A stretch of DNA of 64,000 nucleotides from the NCBI RefSeq assembly GCF_030315745.1, contig NZ_JASXSH010000021.1:1-64000 (forward strand). The letters run 5' to 3'. Of this stretch, positions 17,685 through 27,955 are shown in pieces (the stretch's first letter is position 1; every line of letters starts with the position of its first letter). The stretch comes from Gordonia heveisoli (GTDB taxonomy: Bacteria; Actinomycetota; Actinomycetes; Mycobacteriales; Mycobacteriaceae). A program made the position numbers and the translations under genes. The notes under the pieces are model-generated. The model was not told the origin of the DNA. It did no database searches and worked only from the letters and a program-made list of their open reading frames with translations.

Positions 17685-18872
17685 TCAGATCCGGTGACCG
17701 TCCCACTCGTGGTCGTGCATGAATCCCTCGGCCAGGCCGACCTTGTAGCGCAAGCAACTGCGCAGGATGCCGCCATAGGCCACCGGCAGCAGCACCAGCG
17801 GCAACTGGTCGCCGCGGCAGCCGATGACGTCGTCCGAGCGCCGGAAGTCCCGGATGAACTGTCGCATCGACCGCCCGCGACGCGATTTGCGCCGCCATCC
17901 ATACAGCAGCATGCCCAGCCCGATCATGCGATGCACGTCGGCGCCGGGTTCGATGATCCCGGCCGGTTCCGGGGCGTCGAAGAAGGCCCGGTCGATACCG
18001 TCGTCGGCGCCGAAGAGCATGATGCCGCTGGTGGCCCGGGGGTTGGCCTCGATGCAGAACAGCCCGTGCTCGTCCTCGATGAAGTCGAACCCGATCTGCC
18101 CGGTGAAGTTGATGTCGGCGACGAAGTCACGGATCCACTCGAAGATGCGCTCATGCTGTACCGGCGTGAAGTTCAGGCAGGAACTCCCGTCGATCGCGTA
18201 GTCGACCGGGTAGGCGGTATGCGCCCGGATGCGGCCCTCGTGCACCACCGAGTAGGTGCAGTAGTTGGTCCCGGTCGCCCACTCCTGGGCGATCCACGGA
18301 TTGTCCGGCTCGAAGTCCAGCCAGCTCAACGAATCACCGGGGCGCACCTTGTGCACCTTCTGCGAGCCCCGCGAATAGCACTTCTTGAGCGCGAAGGTGC
18401 CGGTGAAGTCCAGCGCGGCAACCTCCTCCGGGCCGGTGACCTGCGCGTACTTACGCGTTGGGATGCCTCGCTCGGTGAGCAGCCGCTGGAACTCGTACTT
18501 GTGGTGCAACCGATTCTCCAACTCGAAATCCGAGAGGAACAGTGCACAGTCCGGCGGAAAGTGGTCGGCCATCATCGCGATGATGTCGGTTTCCTCGTGG
18601 ATCGGGATGACCAGATCGACCTTCTCCGCCGCCACGATCCGCGCGAGTTCCTCGCAGTAGGCGCGCGGCTCGAACTTCGGGGGTGGCACCAGGTGGAAAG
18701 CCGAACTCGACCGGGAGATCCGGCCGACGCCGATCGGGATGCTGTCGACGAGGGTGACGCGATGACCGGCCGCAGCCATCAGCCGGGAGAGTTCCAGCGT
18801 CAGAAAGGACCGTCCGAAAGTGATCAGCACATGCTTGGGGTCGGCGGAACGCCCGGGTTCGAAGAAGTGCAC
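17685..18872 (-). CDS. ATP-grasp domain protein of unknown function
   Basis: This encodes 395 aa. The N-terminal Rossmann-like part (KHVLITFGRSFLTLELSRLMAAAGHRVTLVDS) precedes an ATP-grasp core (FALKKCYSRGSQKVHKV, WIAQEWATGTNYCTYSVVHEG) and the metal-binding end TGQIGFDFIEDEHGLFCIEANPRATSG. It resembles carbamoyl-phosphate-synthase-like ligases. Such proteins join a carboxylate to an amine or thiol through an acyl-phosphate. No carrier protein or partner enzyme is adjacent, and guaD converges on it. Substrate unknown. Confidence 0.8.
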   Translation of the reverse strand: MHFFEPGRSADPKHVLITFGRSFLTLELSRLMAAAGHRVTLVDSIPIGVGRISRSSSAFHLVPPPKFEPRAYCEELARIVAAEKVDLVIPIHEETDIIAMMADHFPPDCALFLSDFELENRLHHKYEFQRLLTERGIPTRKYAQVTGPEEVAALDFTGTFALKKCYSRGSQKVHKVRPGDSLSWLDFEPDNPWIAQEWATGTNYCTYSVVHEGRIRAHTAYPVDYAIDGSSCLNFTPVQHERIFEWIRDFVADINFTGQIGFDFIEDEHGLFCIEANPRATSGIMLFGADDGIDRAFFDAPEPAGIIEPGADVHRMIGLGMLLYGWRRKSRRGRSMRQFIRDFRRSDDVIGCRGDQLPLVLLPVAYGGILRSCLRYKVGLAEGFMHDHEWDGHRI

Positions 18873-19230
18873 GGGCAGAGTCTACGGAGGATCAGACGAG
18901 GCCGACGTCGTGACATCCCGGCAGATGCGCGACACCAGTGGCGAAGACCCGTCGAGGCATCCGCTATCACTCCGGCCACCTCGGGGAGCGCACGGGAATA
19001 CCAGGTGCGTTCCGATTTGTTCCCTTGCTAACTTAATTCACAGGGTTGTCCGATTCGCGTGAGCAGATCCGACGGACCTCACACCGAGAAGATCAGAGAC
19101 GATCTTGTCGGTGGACTACCGCATGCTGGATCACGACATGCGCGATAACGGCACGCCGAACACCGGCGTGATGCCGATGCGGCCCAGCCGGGTACGGCGG
19201 CAGGCCACTAGGGAATGGGAGGACGGGTAG
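18873..19230 (+). other. 358-bp gap with a possible 39-codon ORF ending at the next start
   Basis: The gap holds an A+T-richer patch (TTGCTAACTTAATTCACA near 19024-19041) that could be promoter material. A short frame from GTG 19110 to TAG 19228-19230 would encode VDYRMLDHDMRDNGTPNTG and a further basic stretch. Its stop abuts the ATG at 19231 with no spacing, a layout seen in translational coupling. No family is recognised, and the ORF may be chance. Confidence 0.3.
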
Positions 19231-20271
19231 ATGTTCCTGGTCGGCGTCATCTCGGCATCCCTGGCGGCTCTCGCCTACGGCATGTCGACGGTGCTGCGCG
19301 CGCTGGGTGCCCGTCGCACGGCCACCACCGCCCGTGACGAGGGGCAGGACATCACCTCCTCCTCCGGCGGGCCGTCGTTGCAGTCGACGCTGTCGACCTT
19401 CGTCGACCCAGCCTTCATCCTCGGCACCATGATGGTCGTCATCGGTTTCGCCGGTGGTGCGGTCGCGGCCCGTTTCCTGCCGCTATTCCTGTCACAGACG
19501 ATCGTGTCGGCCAACCTGGTGGTCACCGCCCTACTGGGCACGATCATGCTCGGCATCGCACTGCACACCCGGGAATGGGTGGCCATCTGGATGGTCGTCT
19601 TCTCGCTGTGCCTGCTGGGCGTGTCGTCGTCGCATCACACCGGCGCGGGCGAGGGCCGCACATTCCATTGGGGCCTGTTCTTCGCGACCCTCGGGGTCTG
19701 CGCGCTCGCCCTGATCGGCGTCTACCGCCTCGGGCGGCACGGCGCCATCGTCGGCGGTGCCGCCGCGGGCTTCCTGTTCGGCATCATCGCCATCGCGGTA
19801 CGCATCCTCGATGGTGTACATCCGTTCGACGCCGTCACACTGCTGACCGATCCGGCGGCATGGACGATCGCCGTCGCCGGTGCAACCGGGTTCTTCGTGC
19901 AGACCGTCGCCCTCCAACTGGGCGCGGTCAACGGCGTGACGGCGGTGCTCGTCGTCGGGGAGACCGCGGGTCCGAGCCTGGTCGGCGTACTGTTCCTCGG
20001 CGACACCGCCGAGCCGGGGTTGGGCTGGCTGGCCATCGTCGGCTTCATCGGCGCGGTGATCGGCGCGGTGCTCGTCGCCTGGTACGGATCCGGCGACCCC
20101 GACCACTTCGGTGAGGCTCCGCCGATGAAGGGCGGTTGGCGACGCGGGCGGGAAGATCCCGAATGCGATGCCGGCGTGTGCGCCGATGTCGATGTCGCTG
20201 CCGATGTCGAGGTCGAGCCTGCCGCCGGAACTCGTGCCGACGAATCCGATACCCATGCCGACCGCAGCTGA
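19231..20271 (+). CDS. Multi-spanning membrane protein, DMT/EamA-like
   Basis: This encodes 346 aa with about nine hydrophobic helices arranged as two similar halves, like drug/metabolite-transporter proteins (first helix LVGVISASLAALAYGMSTVLRALGA; later GAVNGVTAVLVVGETAGPSLVGVLFLGD). A His-rich loop (SSSHHTGAGEGRTFHWG) lies mid-protein. The last 60 residues are cytosolic and acidic, with DVDVAADVEVE. Function unknown. GGGAGGACGGG precedes the ATG, in the position of a ribosome binding site. Confidence 0.75.
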   Translation: MFLVGVISASLAALAYGMSTVLRALGARRTATTARDEGQDITSSSGGPSLQSTLSTFVDPAFILGTMMVVIGFAGGAVAARFLPLFLSQTIVSANLVVTALLGTIMLGIALHTREWVAIWMVVFSLCLLGVSSSHHTGAGEGRTFHWGLFFATLGVCALALIGVYRLGRHGAIVGGAAAGFLFGIIAIAVRILDGVHPFDAVTLLTDPAAWTIAVAGATGFFVQTVALQLGAVNGVTAVLVVGETAGPSLVGVLFLGDTAEPGLGWLAIVGFIGAVIGAVLVAWYGSGDPDHFGEAPPMKGGWRRGREDPECDAGVCADVDVAADVEVEPAAGTRADESDTHADRS

Positions 20272-20342
20272 GACCTCCCGCGCCACCGACACCAGCAGCG
20301 AAAGTTGTTGACACCCATCGCAGTGGACGTAACGGTGAAGAG

Positions 20343-21215
20343 ATGACCTCAACGTCGGCGGCACGCACCGCATACGAGACGCTCGAACCATTCCACATCC
20401 TCGCCTACTTCAACCCGGGTTTGCGGTCCGCCCAGGCCGACCTCGGTCTCGACCCCTACGCGCTGTACTTCGGGGGCCGCGCCGCACCGCTCGGCGCCTG
20501 TAGCCACCCCGTGGTGACGTCGACCTTCTACAACTTCGAGCCGGGGCTGGTCGCCCGGTCCTGGGATGCCGTATTGGCCGCAGGGCTGGATCGGGTTGCT
20601 GCCCGCCGCGACGCCATGCTCGACGAGCAGTTGCGCACCATCCTCGGCGCCGGTATCGCCGACGATCCGCAGATCGCCGACCTGGCCGACGCCTACACCG
20701 AACTCGCCGGTCGAGTACCGCTGTCGGGCCGTCCGCTGGCCGCGGCGTGGGCCGGTGTGACGCTCCCCGACACGCCGCATCTCCGGCTCTGGTACGCGAT
20801 CGCGATCCTGCGGGAATGGCGCGGCGACAACCACATTGCCACCCTGGTGGGTAGCGGCCTGAACGGTATCGACGCCATCGTCTTCCACGAGGCGACGCTG
20901 CCCGACCCGACGGTCACCCGGCGCATCATGGGGCGCCCGATGGCACAGCTGACCCGCGGATGGGACGACGACGCGTGGGAGGCCGCCGTCGACCGCCTCG
21001 TCGCAGCGGGCCTCGCCGAACGCGAGGGAGACCGACACCGGCTGACCCCCGACGGTGCCGCGCTGTACGACGACATCGAGGCAGCGACCGACGCCCTCGG
21101 CGAATCCCTGTGGAGTACAGCCGGTATCGACGAAGTACTGACCCGGACACGCCCGCTGGTGAAAGCTGTGCTGGATGCCGGTGTACTGCCCGGCACCACA
21201 CGAAAGGAACCCTGA
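20343..21215 (+). CDS. SCO6745-like protein
   Basis: This encodes 290 aa. It starts ARTAYETLEPFHILAYFNPG and contains LYFGGRAAPLGACSHPVVTSTFYNF, a pattern of the actinobacterial SCO6745 family, which has no defined enzyme activity. The C-terminal part (WEAAVDRLVAAGLAEREGDRHRLTPDG) resembles a winged helix, as in MarR-like proteins. The open frame extends upstream, but the ATG at 20343 follows GGTGAAGAG and matches the family start. It is probably co-transcribed with the SnoaL-like gene, whose GTG lies one base after this stop. Confidence 0.75.
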   Translation: MTSTSAARTAYETLEPFHILAYFNPGLRSAQADLGLDPYALYFGGRAAPLGACSHPVVTSTFYNFEPGLVARSWDAVLAAGLDRVAARRDAMLDEQLRTILGAGIADDPQIADLADAYTELAGRVPLSGRPLAAAWAGVTLPDTPHLRLWYAIAILREWRGDNHIATLVGSGLNGIDAIVFHEATLPDPTVTRRIMGRPMAQLTRGWDDDAWEAAVDRLVAAGLAEREGDRHRLTPDGAALYDDIEAATDALGESLWSTAGIDEVLTRTRPLVKAVLDAGVLPGTTRKEP

Positions 21216-21216
21216 G

Positions 21217-21681
21217 GTGGATGTGGCGTATGCCGACGATGTGTCCGCGATCAAGAATCTCAAGTACCGGTACCTGCGTGCGCTGGACACCAAGGACTGG
21301 GATGCGTTCGCGCAGACGCTGACGCCGGATGTGACCGGCAACTACGGCGCCGACCTCGACTTCGGTAACCGTGACGACCTCGTCGGATATATGCGCGCGA
21401 ATGTCGGTGCTGCGGTGATCACCGAACATCGGGTCGCCCACCCCGAGATCGAGGTCACCGGCGACACGGCGACCGGACGCTGGTATCTGCAGGACCGGGT
21501 GATCGTCGCGGAGTTCTCGTTCATGCTCGTCGGCGCGGCCTTCTACTCCGACGGCTACCGACGTACCGACGACGGCTGGCGGATCAGCGCCACCGGCTAC
21601 GACCGCACCTACGAGGCGTCGATATCGCTGGCCGACCTGCCGAGTTTCGCACTCAAGGTGGGGCCGGCGATCAACCTCTGA
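21217..21681 (+). CDS. SnoaL/NTF2-like fold protein
   Basis: This encodes 154 aa. The pattern AIKNLKYRYLRALDTKDWDAF followed by DVTGNYGADLDF and WYLQDR is typical of SnoaL-like small proteins (cone-shaped alpha+beta barrel). These may be enzymes or ligand binders. The GTG start at 21217 has AAAGGA upstream and directly follows the stop of the SCO6745-like gene, so the pair is likely coupled. Confidence 0.8.
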   Translation: MDVAYADDVSAIKNLKYRYLRALDTKDWDAFAQTLTPDVTGNYGADLDFGNRDDLVGYMRANVGAAVITEHRVAHPEIEVTGDTATGRWYLQDRVIVAEFSFMLVGAAFYSDGYRRTDDGWRISATGYDRTYEASISLADLPSFALKVGPAINL

Positions 21682-21711
21682 CCGGCCGTCGACTTCGGAA
21701 TTGGAGGCGCC

Positions 21712-22398
21712 ATGAGCAGGTTCGGACGTTCGGAACCGTTCGCCGATCGGCGTGAGGCCGGACAGCGTCTGGGTGCGGTGCTGGCGGGGACTGTCGCGGC
21801 CGACGGTTCCGCCTTCCCGTCCGGCCCCGATGTGCTGGTCCTGGGTCTGGCCCGCGGCGGTGTGCCGGTGGCCCGCGAGGTCGCCGACACCCTCGACGCC
21901 GACCTCGACGTGCTGGTGGTCCGCAAGATAGGTGCGCCCGGCCAGCCGGAGTTCGCGATGGGAGCCATCGCCACCGGCGGGCACGTCGTCGTCAATGACG
22001 ACGTGCCCCGCCGGCTCGGGGTCAGCGCTGCACAGTTCGACGCCGCGCTGGCCCGTGAGCGCCGCATCCTCGCCGACCGCGAACACCGCTATCGCGCGGG
22101 CCGCGGTCCCCTACAGATCGCGGGTCGGACGGTGGTGCTCGTCGATGACGGACTAGCGACCGGGGCGTCGATGTCGGTGGCGCTCGTCGCGATGCGTTCC
22201 GCAGGGGCAGGCACACTCGTCGTCGCGGTGCCCACCGCACCGGCCGATGTCTTCGACCGGCTCCGGGTCGCGGGTGCCGACATGATCGTCGCCGTCACGA
22301 CTCCCGACCCGTTTCATGCCGTCGGCCAGTCCTACCGGGACTTCAGCCAGGTCGGCGACGACGCGGTCCTCGCCGCACTGACTCGCGGGCGATCCTGA
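21712..22398 (+). CDS. Phosphoribosyltransferase-domain protein
   Basis: This encodes 228 aa. The PRPP-binding motif VVLVDDGLATGAS lies at about residues 140-152. The N-terminal LVLGLARGGVPVAREVADTL and VRKIGAPGQPEFAMGA patches match the stand-alone PRT proteins often annotated as putative phosphoribosyltransferases. The base or other acceptor is unknown. GGAGG lies 6 nt upstream of the ATG. Confidence 0.85.
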   Translation: MSRFGRSEPFADRREAGQRLGAVLAGTVAADGSAFPSGPDVLVLGLARGGVPVAREVADTLDADLDVLVVRKIGAPGQPEFAMGAIATGGHVVVNDDVPRRLGVSAAQFDAALARERRILADREHRYRAGRGPLQIAGRTVVLVDDGLATGASMSVALVAMRSAGAGTLVVAVPTAPADVFDRLRVAGADMIVAVTTPDPFHAVGQSYRDFSQVGDDAVLAALTRGRS

Positions 22399-22424
22399 CG
22401 ATCACGTCGCGGTGATCGGACGGC

Positions 22425-25016
22425 CTAGGTGTTGAGCAGCAGGGCGGCGATCTCAGATCGGTCGGTCACATCCAGCTTGGTGCAGGCCCGATAGATGTGG
22501 CCTTCGACGGTGCGCACCGACACGGTGAGTCGCTGGGCGATCTCCTTGTTGGACAGACCGGCTGCGACGAGGTTCGCGATCTCACGTTCGCGCGAGGTGA
22601 GCGGGAGCGGGCGAGCGGCCTGGACCAGCGCGGGGGTGCGCAGTCCGCCGCATTCGGCGGCCAGCCGGTTGGCCACCGCCGACGACGCCACCGTCGCCGC
22701 TCGACCGCCCGCCGCATCGTGGATCACCCCGGCCTGTGCCGCGGCATCGGCCGCCGACAGCCGCAGTCCCAGCGCCTCGAAATCGGCCGCACACACATCG
22801 AGTTCGACGGCATCCGACTCGGCCAGGGTTGTGGCGTGCCGGACGTAGATCCGCACGGCCGGACTGTCGAGTTCGTCGGCCAGCTCGTCGAGCCGGGCGG
22901 CCGCGGTGGTGTCGCCGAACCGAACCGCGGTGTGCAGTGCCTCCGCCTCGATGGCGAATTGCCCTGACGCACGCGCCTCGTCGGCCGCCGACCGCGCCAG
23001 TTCCACCGCGCTGCTGACCGTGCCCGCCGACGCCGCCTGCCAGGATTCGGCGATCTTCAACATCGGACCGAAGACCGCCACATGGGTGCCGTAGTTCGCG
23101 CGGGCCTTGGCCAGTGCCGCCTGCGCCGCGTCGGACTGACCGAGCGCGCTGAGGCCCTGCACCAGATAGATGCGGGCCGGGAAGTTCCACGACTCAGAGA
23201 ATTCGCCGCTGTCGATGGTGGCGAGCGTCTGCTCCATCCGACGGGTCACCGACGCGCACGAGCCACGCGACAATTCCACCGACGCCACCAGGATGCCGGA
23301 CAGTGCCCAGCCCAGATACTGTGCGGCACTGGCGAAGTTGACGTAGCGGGCGCTGGCCTTCTCGGCGTCGTCGAGGCGGCCGGTGAGGGTCAGCGCGAGG
23401 ATCTCACCGAGCGCGGTCGGGAACCGGAGCAGGCCGTCGACATCGGTTTCGCGGGTGAGTACCGCCAGTGCGTCGACGTCGCGGCCGCGGCCGCTGAGCG
23501 CGCGGGCCAGACCGCCGCCGAAGACGGCCCACTCGATCGCCCACGGGTTGGGGTTCTCACTGGCGAGGGCTTCGTCGGAGAGCGCGATCGCCTCACCGAT
23601 ACGGCCGGTGAACAGGGCACACGCCGAGGCGACCGCGGTGACGATCGGGGCGAGCGCCGGGTGGGTGACCCGCTCGCGCACCATGTGCAGTAGTTCCTCG
23701 GCCCGTTCGGCTTCTCCCAACGCCCAGAAGATCGTGCTGATCCGCAACAGCCCCCACCGCAGCAGCGCGACTTCGTCGAGGTCGGCAGGGTCGAAGCGGC
23801 TGAGGATCTCTTCGGCCTCATCGGGATGTCCCTGCCACATCAGCGCGCGGGCCAGCAGTTCGGCCTCGTCGAGACCGCCGCCTTCGGCGAGAGCGGTACG
23901 TGCGAACCGTTCCCCGAGCGGGGTCTGCGCCAGGTTCAGCGCATCCCGCGCAGCGGCACCGAGCAGCCCGACGTCGATGCCGACGTCGGATTCGATCGAT
24001 AGGTCCGCCAACCGGATCCGTTCCGCCGGGGTGTTCAGGTCGCGAGCCTGCAAGACGCGCACCAGGTTGCCCCGAAGGCGACGGGAGGACACCAGACCCA
24101 GCCGCCGACGGATGACCTCACCGAACAGTGGGTGATGGAAGGCGACGTCGAGGCGCCGACCGCTGCGCGAGATACGCACGAGCCCGGCCATCTCGGCCTC
24201 TTCGACGGCTTCTTCCCCGGCGAGTTCGGCGAGCACGTCGATGTCGAGGGGTTCGCAGAGGCTCAGGTATTTGAGGGCGGTCAGCACCGAGTCGTCGAGT
24301 TGTTCGATGCGGCCTTCGAGGAGTGAGGCCAGTTCCGAGGTGATCGCGGTGCGTCCGCGTAACTGCCAGACGCCCTTGACCTGCCGAAGCGTGTCGGCCT
24401 GGCGCGCACCTTCGACGAGGTGGCGCAGGAACAGGGCATTGCCGCCGGACGCCTCCCACATCACATTCGCCGAATGCTCTTCGAGCTGCCCGCCGAGGAC
24501 CGATTCGATCAGCTCGACGCTCTGATCCTTGGTGAACGGGGACAAGGTGATCCGGGTGAGGTGGTTGTCCTTCCACAGCGAGGTCACCGCATCCGGCACC
24601 GCCTCCCCACTGCGGACGGTCGCGACGATGTGTACGGCCCGGTCGATGGCCAGCTGATGCAGCAGGGTCGCCGACAGTTCGTCGAGCAGATGCGCGTCGT
24701 CGACGCCGATGACGACATCGCCTTCGCCGAGCAGGGATTCGCGTGCGGCCGCCAGGTAGGTGACCGGATCACTGGAGGTCGCGGGGCCGACGAGATGCGC
24801 GAACACACCGAGCGGGATCGATCGTGCCGATTCGGTGCCTGCCACCCAGCGCACCCCAGAACTCAGACCGGCCGTCACATGCCGGGCCAGAGTCGTCTTA
24901 CCGACGCCCGAATCCCCGGTCAGCACAACACCACACGCCGCTGTCTCGCCAGTGAGTGCGGCCTGGATGGTGCGGAATTCGCGTTCCCTCTCCACCAAAG
25001 GCCATTCCCAGGACAT
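22425..25016 (-). CDS. Large ATP-binding LuxR-family regulator (LAL type)
   Basis: This encodes 863 aa. The N-terminal AAA/NACHT-like domain has Walker A GDSGVGKTT (about residue 35) and Walker B VVIGVDDAH. The long middle is helical and TPR-like. The C-terminus is a LuxR/GerE helix-turn-helix (PLTSREREIANLVAAGLSNKEIAQRL, then VRTVEGHIYRACTKL). LAL proteins are ATP-dependent transcription activators that respond to small molecules. I chose the ATG at 25016 because it starts the conserved WPLVERERE. The target is not evident; the downstream ABC pair or the SnoaL cluster are candidates by proximity only. Confidence 0.88.
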   Translation of the reverse strand: MSWEWPLVEREREFRTIQAALTGETAACGVVLTGDSGVGKTTLARHVTAGLSSGVRWVAGTESARSIPLGVFAHLVGPATSSDPVTYLAAARESLLGEGDVVIGVDDAHLLDELSATLLHQLAIDRAVHIVATVRSGEAVPDAVTSLWKDNHLTRITLSPFTKDQSVELIESVLGGQLEEHSANVMWEASGGNALFLRHLVEGARQADTLRQVKGVWQLRGRTAITSELASLLEGRIEQLDDSVLTALKYLSLCEPLDIDVLAELAGEEAVEEAEMAGLVRISRSGRRLDVAFHHPLFGEVIRRRLGLVSSRRLRGNLVRVLQARDLNTPAERIRLADLSIESDVGIDVGLLGAAARDALNLAQTPLGERFARTALAEGGGLDEAELLARALMWQGHPDEAEEILSRFDPADLDEVALLRWGLLRISTIFWALGEAERAEELLHMVRERVTHPALAPIVTAVASACALFTGRIGEAIALSDEALASENPNPWAIEWAVFGGGLARALSGRGRDVDALAVLTRETDVDGLLRFPTALGEILALTLTGRLDDAEKASARYVNFASAAQYLGWALSGILVASVELSRGSCASVTRRMEQTLATIDSGEFSESWNFPARIYLVQGLSALGQSDAAQAALAKARANYGTHVAVFGPMLKIAESWQAASAGTVSSAVELARSAADEARASGQFAIEAEALHTAVRFGDTTAAARLDELADELDSPAVRIYVRHATTLAESDAVELDVCAADFEALGLRLSAADAAAQAGVIHDAAGGRAATVASSAVANRLAAECGGLRTPALVQAARPLPLTSREREIANLVAAGLSNKEIAQRLTVSVRTVEGHIYRACTKLDVTDRSEIAALLLNT

Positions 25017-25122
25017 ATCTGCAGATAGTAGTCCTGGGGCGCCCTGCCCCGCATCGCCGAATCCCACCACGTACTTGGTCTTTTGTCCCAGTTTCCCTAA
25101 TCCCCGGTGTCCGTGGCCGAGT

Positions 25123-25851
25123 TCAGGCGTCGCGTTTGTCGACCACGGCCACGGCGATACCGAAAAGGATTGCGGTGAAGCCTGCGAAGTAGGCCAGCGA
25201 CCCGTAGGCGCCCCAGTGGAAGTCGTCGTTGCCACCGGACAGGAACGCAGTCGCGTTGAGAAAGGGCAGGAAGGGGCCCACATGTTCACCGACGGTCGGC
25301 AAGGCGGCGATGATGTTCTCGGCAACCCACGGCCAGATCAGCGCGAGCGCCACGGCACCCGCGGTGTGCCGCAGTAGGGCTCCGAGCGCGATCGCGATCA
25401 CCATGTAGAGCGATGCGACGACCGGGGTGCCCCACATCGCCCGGATCGTGTCCGAGTCACCGAAATCGAGATCGGCTCCGGCTGCCGAAAATGCCAGGAC
25501 CAGGCTCACCACGAAGAGCACCAGCACCACCACGAACGCCAGTACCGCGTAGACCACGGCCTTCGCGGTCAGCACCGTCCACCGCTTCGGAACGGCGAGG
25601 AAGGTCGGCTTGATCGTGCCGAATCGGTACTCGGAGGTGATCCCGAGGATCGCCATGATCGTCAAGACCGCGATGCCGAGCGTGTTGAGGCCCACCAGAT
25701 ACACGTAGACGTCCAGCGGATCGCCGTTCGAGCTGCCGATGCCGGTCAAGAACGCGAGACCGAGCGCCAGCACTGCGACTGTGCCCAGGCACCAGTACGG
25801 CGCCCGGGTGGTCGTCAGTTTGATGCGCTCGGCATTGATGGTCGCGATCAT
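25123..25851 (-). CDS. ABC-2-type transporter permease
   Basis: This encodes 242 aa. An N-terminal amphipathic start (MIATINAERIKLTTTRAPYW) is followed by six hydrophobic helices, with SEYRFGTIKPTFLAVPKR between helices 2 and 3. This is the typical layout of ABC-2 permeases of the antibiotic-resistance/export type. It starts in an ATGA overlap with the ATPase gene, with which it must form the transporter. The substrate is unknown. Confidence 0.85.
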   Translation of the reverse strand: MIATINAERIKLTTTRAPYWCLGTVAVLALGLAFLTGIGSSNGDPLDVYVYLVGLNTLGIAVLTIMAILGITSEYRFGTIKPTFLAVPKRWTVLTAKAVVYAVLAFVVVLVLFVVSLVLAFSAAGADLDFGDSDTIRAMWGTPVVASLYMVIAIALGALLRHTAGAVALALIWPWVAENIIAALPTVGEHVGPFLPFLNATAFLSGGNDDFHWGAYGSLAYFAGFTAILFGIAVAVVDKRDA

Positions 25852-26897
25852 CGATTCATCCCCTGTCCCCCGTTGAAACCCTGTCCCCCGTTGAAGCCCT
25901 GTCCCCCGTTGAAACCCTGTCCCCCGTCGAAGCCCAATCCCCCGTTGAAGCCGGGGCCGGCCACGCCCGGCGGTGCCGTGGCCTGCCCGCCGTGATACTC
26001 GACGGCATTCGCGGTCACGGACATGAAGACCTCTTCCAGCGAGGCCGATTCGGCGGCCAGCTCATGCAGGACGACGCCCGCCGCGGCCGCGATCTCCCCG
26101 ACCCGGTCGGTCGTGACATCGGGGACCATCATCGTCGGACGTCCCTTGCCGTCCACCGGTCCGGGCGTCGGCGACAGCCCCTCCGCCGCCAGCGCGACGT
26201 GCAGTTTCTGCAACTCGGGACTGCGCACCCGCGCCGACGTCCGAGCCTGGCTGAGGAATTCGGCGACCGAGCAGTCCGCGATCAGGCGCCCGCGGCCGAT
26301 GACGATGAGATGGTCTGCGGTCAGCGACATCTCGGTGAGCAGATGGCTGGAGACGAAGACCGTCCGACCCTGTGTGGCAAGGTCTTTCATGAAGTTTCGG
26401 ATCCAGACGATACCTTCGGGATCGAGTCCGTTGACCGGCTCGTCGAAGAGCAGGGTATGCGGATCGCCGAGCAGCGCACCCGCCAGTCCCAGCCGTTGCG
26501 ACATACCCAGCGAGAATCCGCCCGCGCGTTTGGTGGCGACGGACTCCAGACCCACCATGCCGATGACCTCATCGACCCGAGAGACCGGAATGCGATTGGA
26601 CGCGGCCAGCCAGCGCAGATGCGAACGCGCGGATCGGTTCGGATGGACCCATTTGGCGTCGAGTAGTGCACCGACCTGCCGTACCGGGTCGGCGAGGTCG
26701 GCGTAGTGCTGTCCGTTCACCGTCGCGGTTCCCGACGTCGGGCGGTCGAGCCCCAGCATCATCCGCATCGTGGTGGACTTACCGGCACCGTTCGGCCCGA
26801 GGAAGCCGGTGACGCGACCGGACGGGACCTCGAAGGTGAGGTTGTCGACGGCGCGGGTGTTACCGAACTCCTTGGTGAGACGATCGACTCTCAGCAT
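25848..26897 (-). CDS. ABC transporter ATPase with repetitive Gly/Asn tail
   Basis: This encodes 349 aa. Walker A is GPNGAGKST (about residue 38), the signature is SLGMSQRLGLAGALL, Walker B is TLLFDEPVNGLDPEG, and the H-loop is SSHLLTEMS. It is a drug- or peptide-type exporter ATPase (CcmA-like). After residue 305 the protein leaves the family and ends in about five FNGGQG units encoded by an 18-bp repeat. It is coupled to the permease by ATGA overlap. Confidence 0.88.
   Translation of the reverse strand: MLRVDRLTKEFGNTRAVDNLTFEVPSGRVTGFLGPNGAGKSTTMRMMLGLDRPTSGTATVNGQHYADLADPVRQVGALLDAKWVHPNRSARSHLRWLAASNRIPVSRVDEVIGMVGLESVATKRAGGFSLGMSQRLGLAGALLGDPHTLLFDEPVNGLDPEGIVWIRNFMKDLATQGRTVFVSSHLLTEMSLTADHLIVIGRGRLIADCSVAEFLSQARTSARVRSPELQKLHVALAAEGLSPTPGPVDGKGRPTMMVPDVTTDRVGEIAAAAGVVLHELAAESASLEEVFMSVTANAVEYHGGQATAPPGVAGPGFNGGLGFDGGQGFNGGQGFNGGQGFNGGQGMNR
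25861..25950 (-). repeat. 18-bp in-frame tandem repeat, five units
   Basis: Plus-strand unit CCCTGTCCCCCGTTGAAR starts at 25861, 25879, 25897, 25915 and 25933. The last two units have diverged slightly. On the coding strand each unit gives a six-residue FNGGQG-like block at the C-terminus of the ATPase. Confidence 0.92.
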
Positions 26898-26949
26898 GAC
26901 CTGACCCTATCCGCGAAACGACCGCCGGCAGGGTCACCCGGCCGCGGCG

Positions 26950-27951
<1,002 letters not shown>

Positions 27952-27955
<4 letters not shown>

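Noticed and set aside
25861..25950. CRISPR-like array
   Set aside because: Units are contiguous 18-bp repeats without spacers and are in frame inside an ABC ATPase gene. No CRISPR array or cas gene was seen anywhere in the window.
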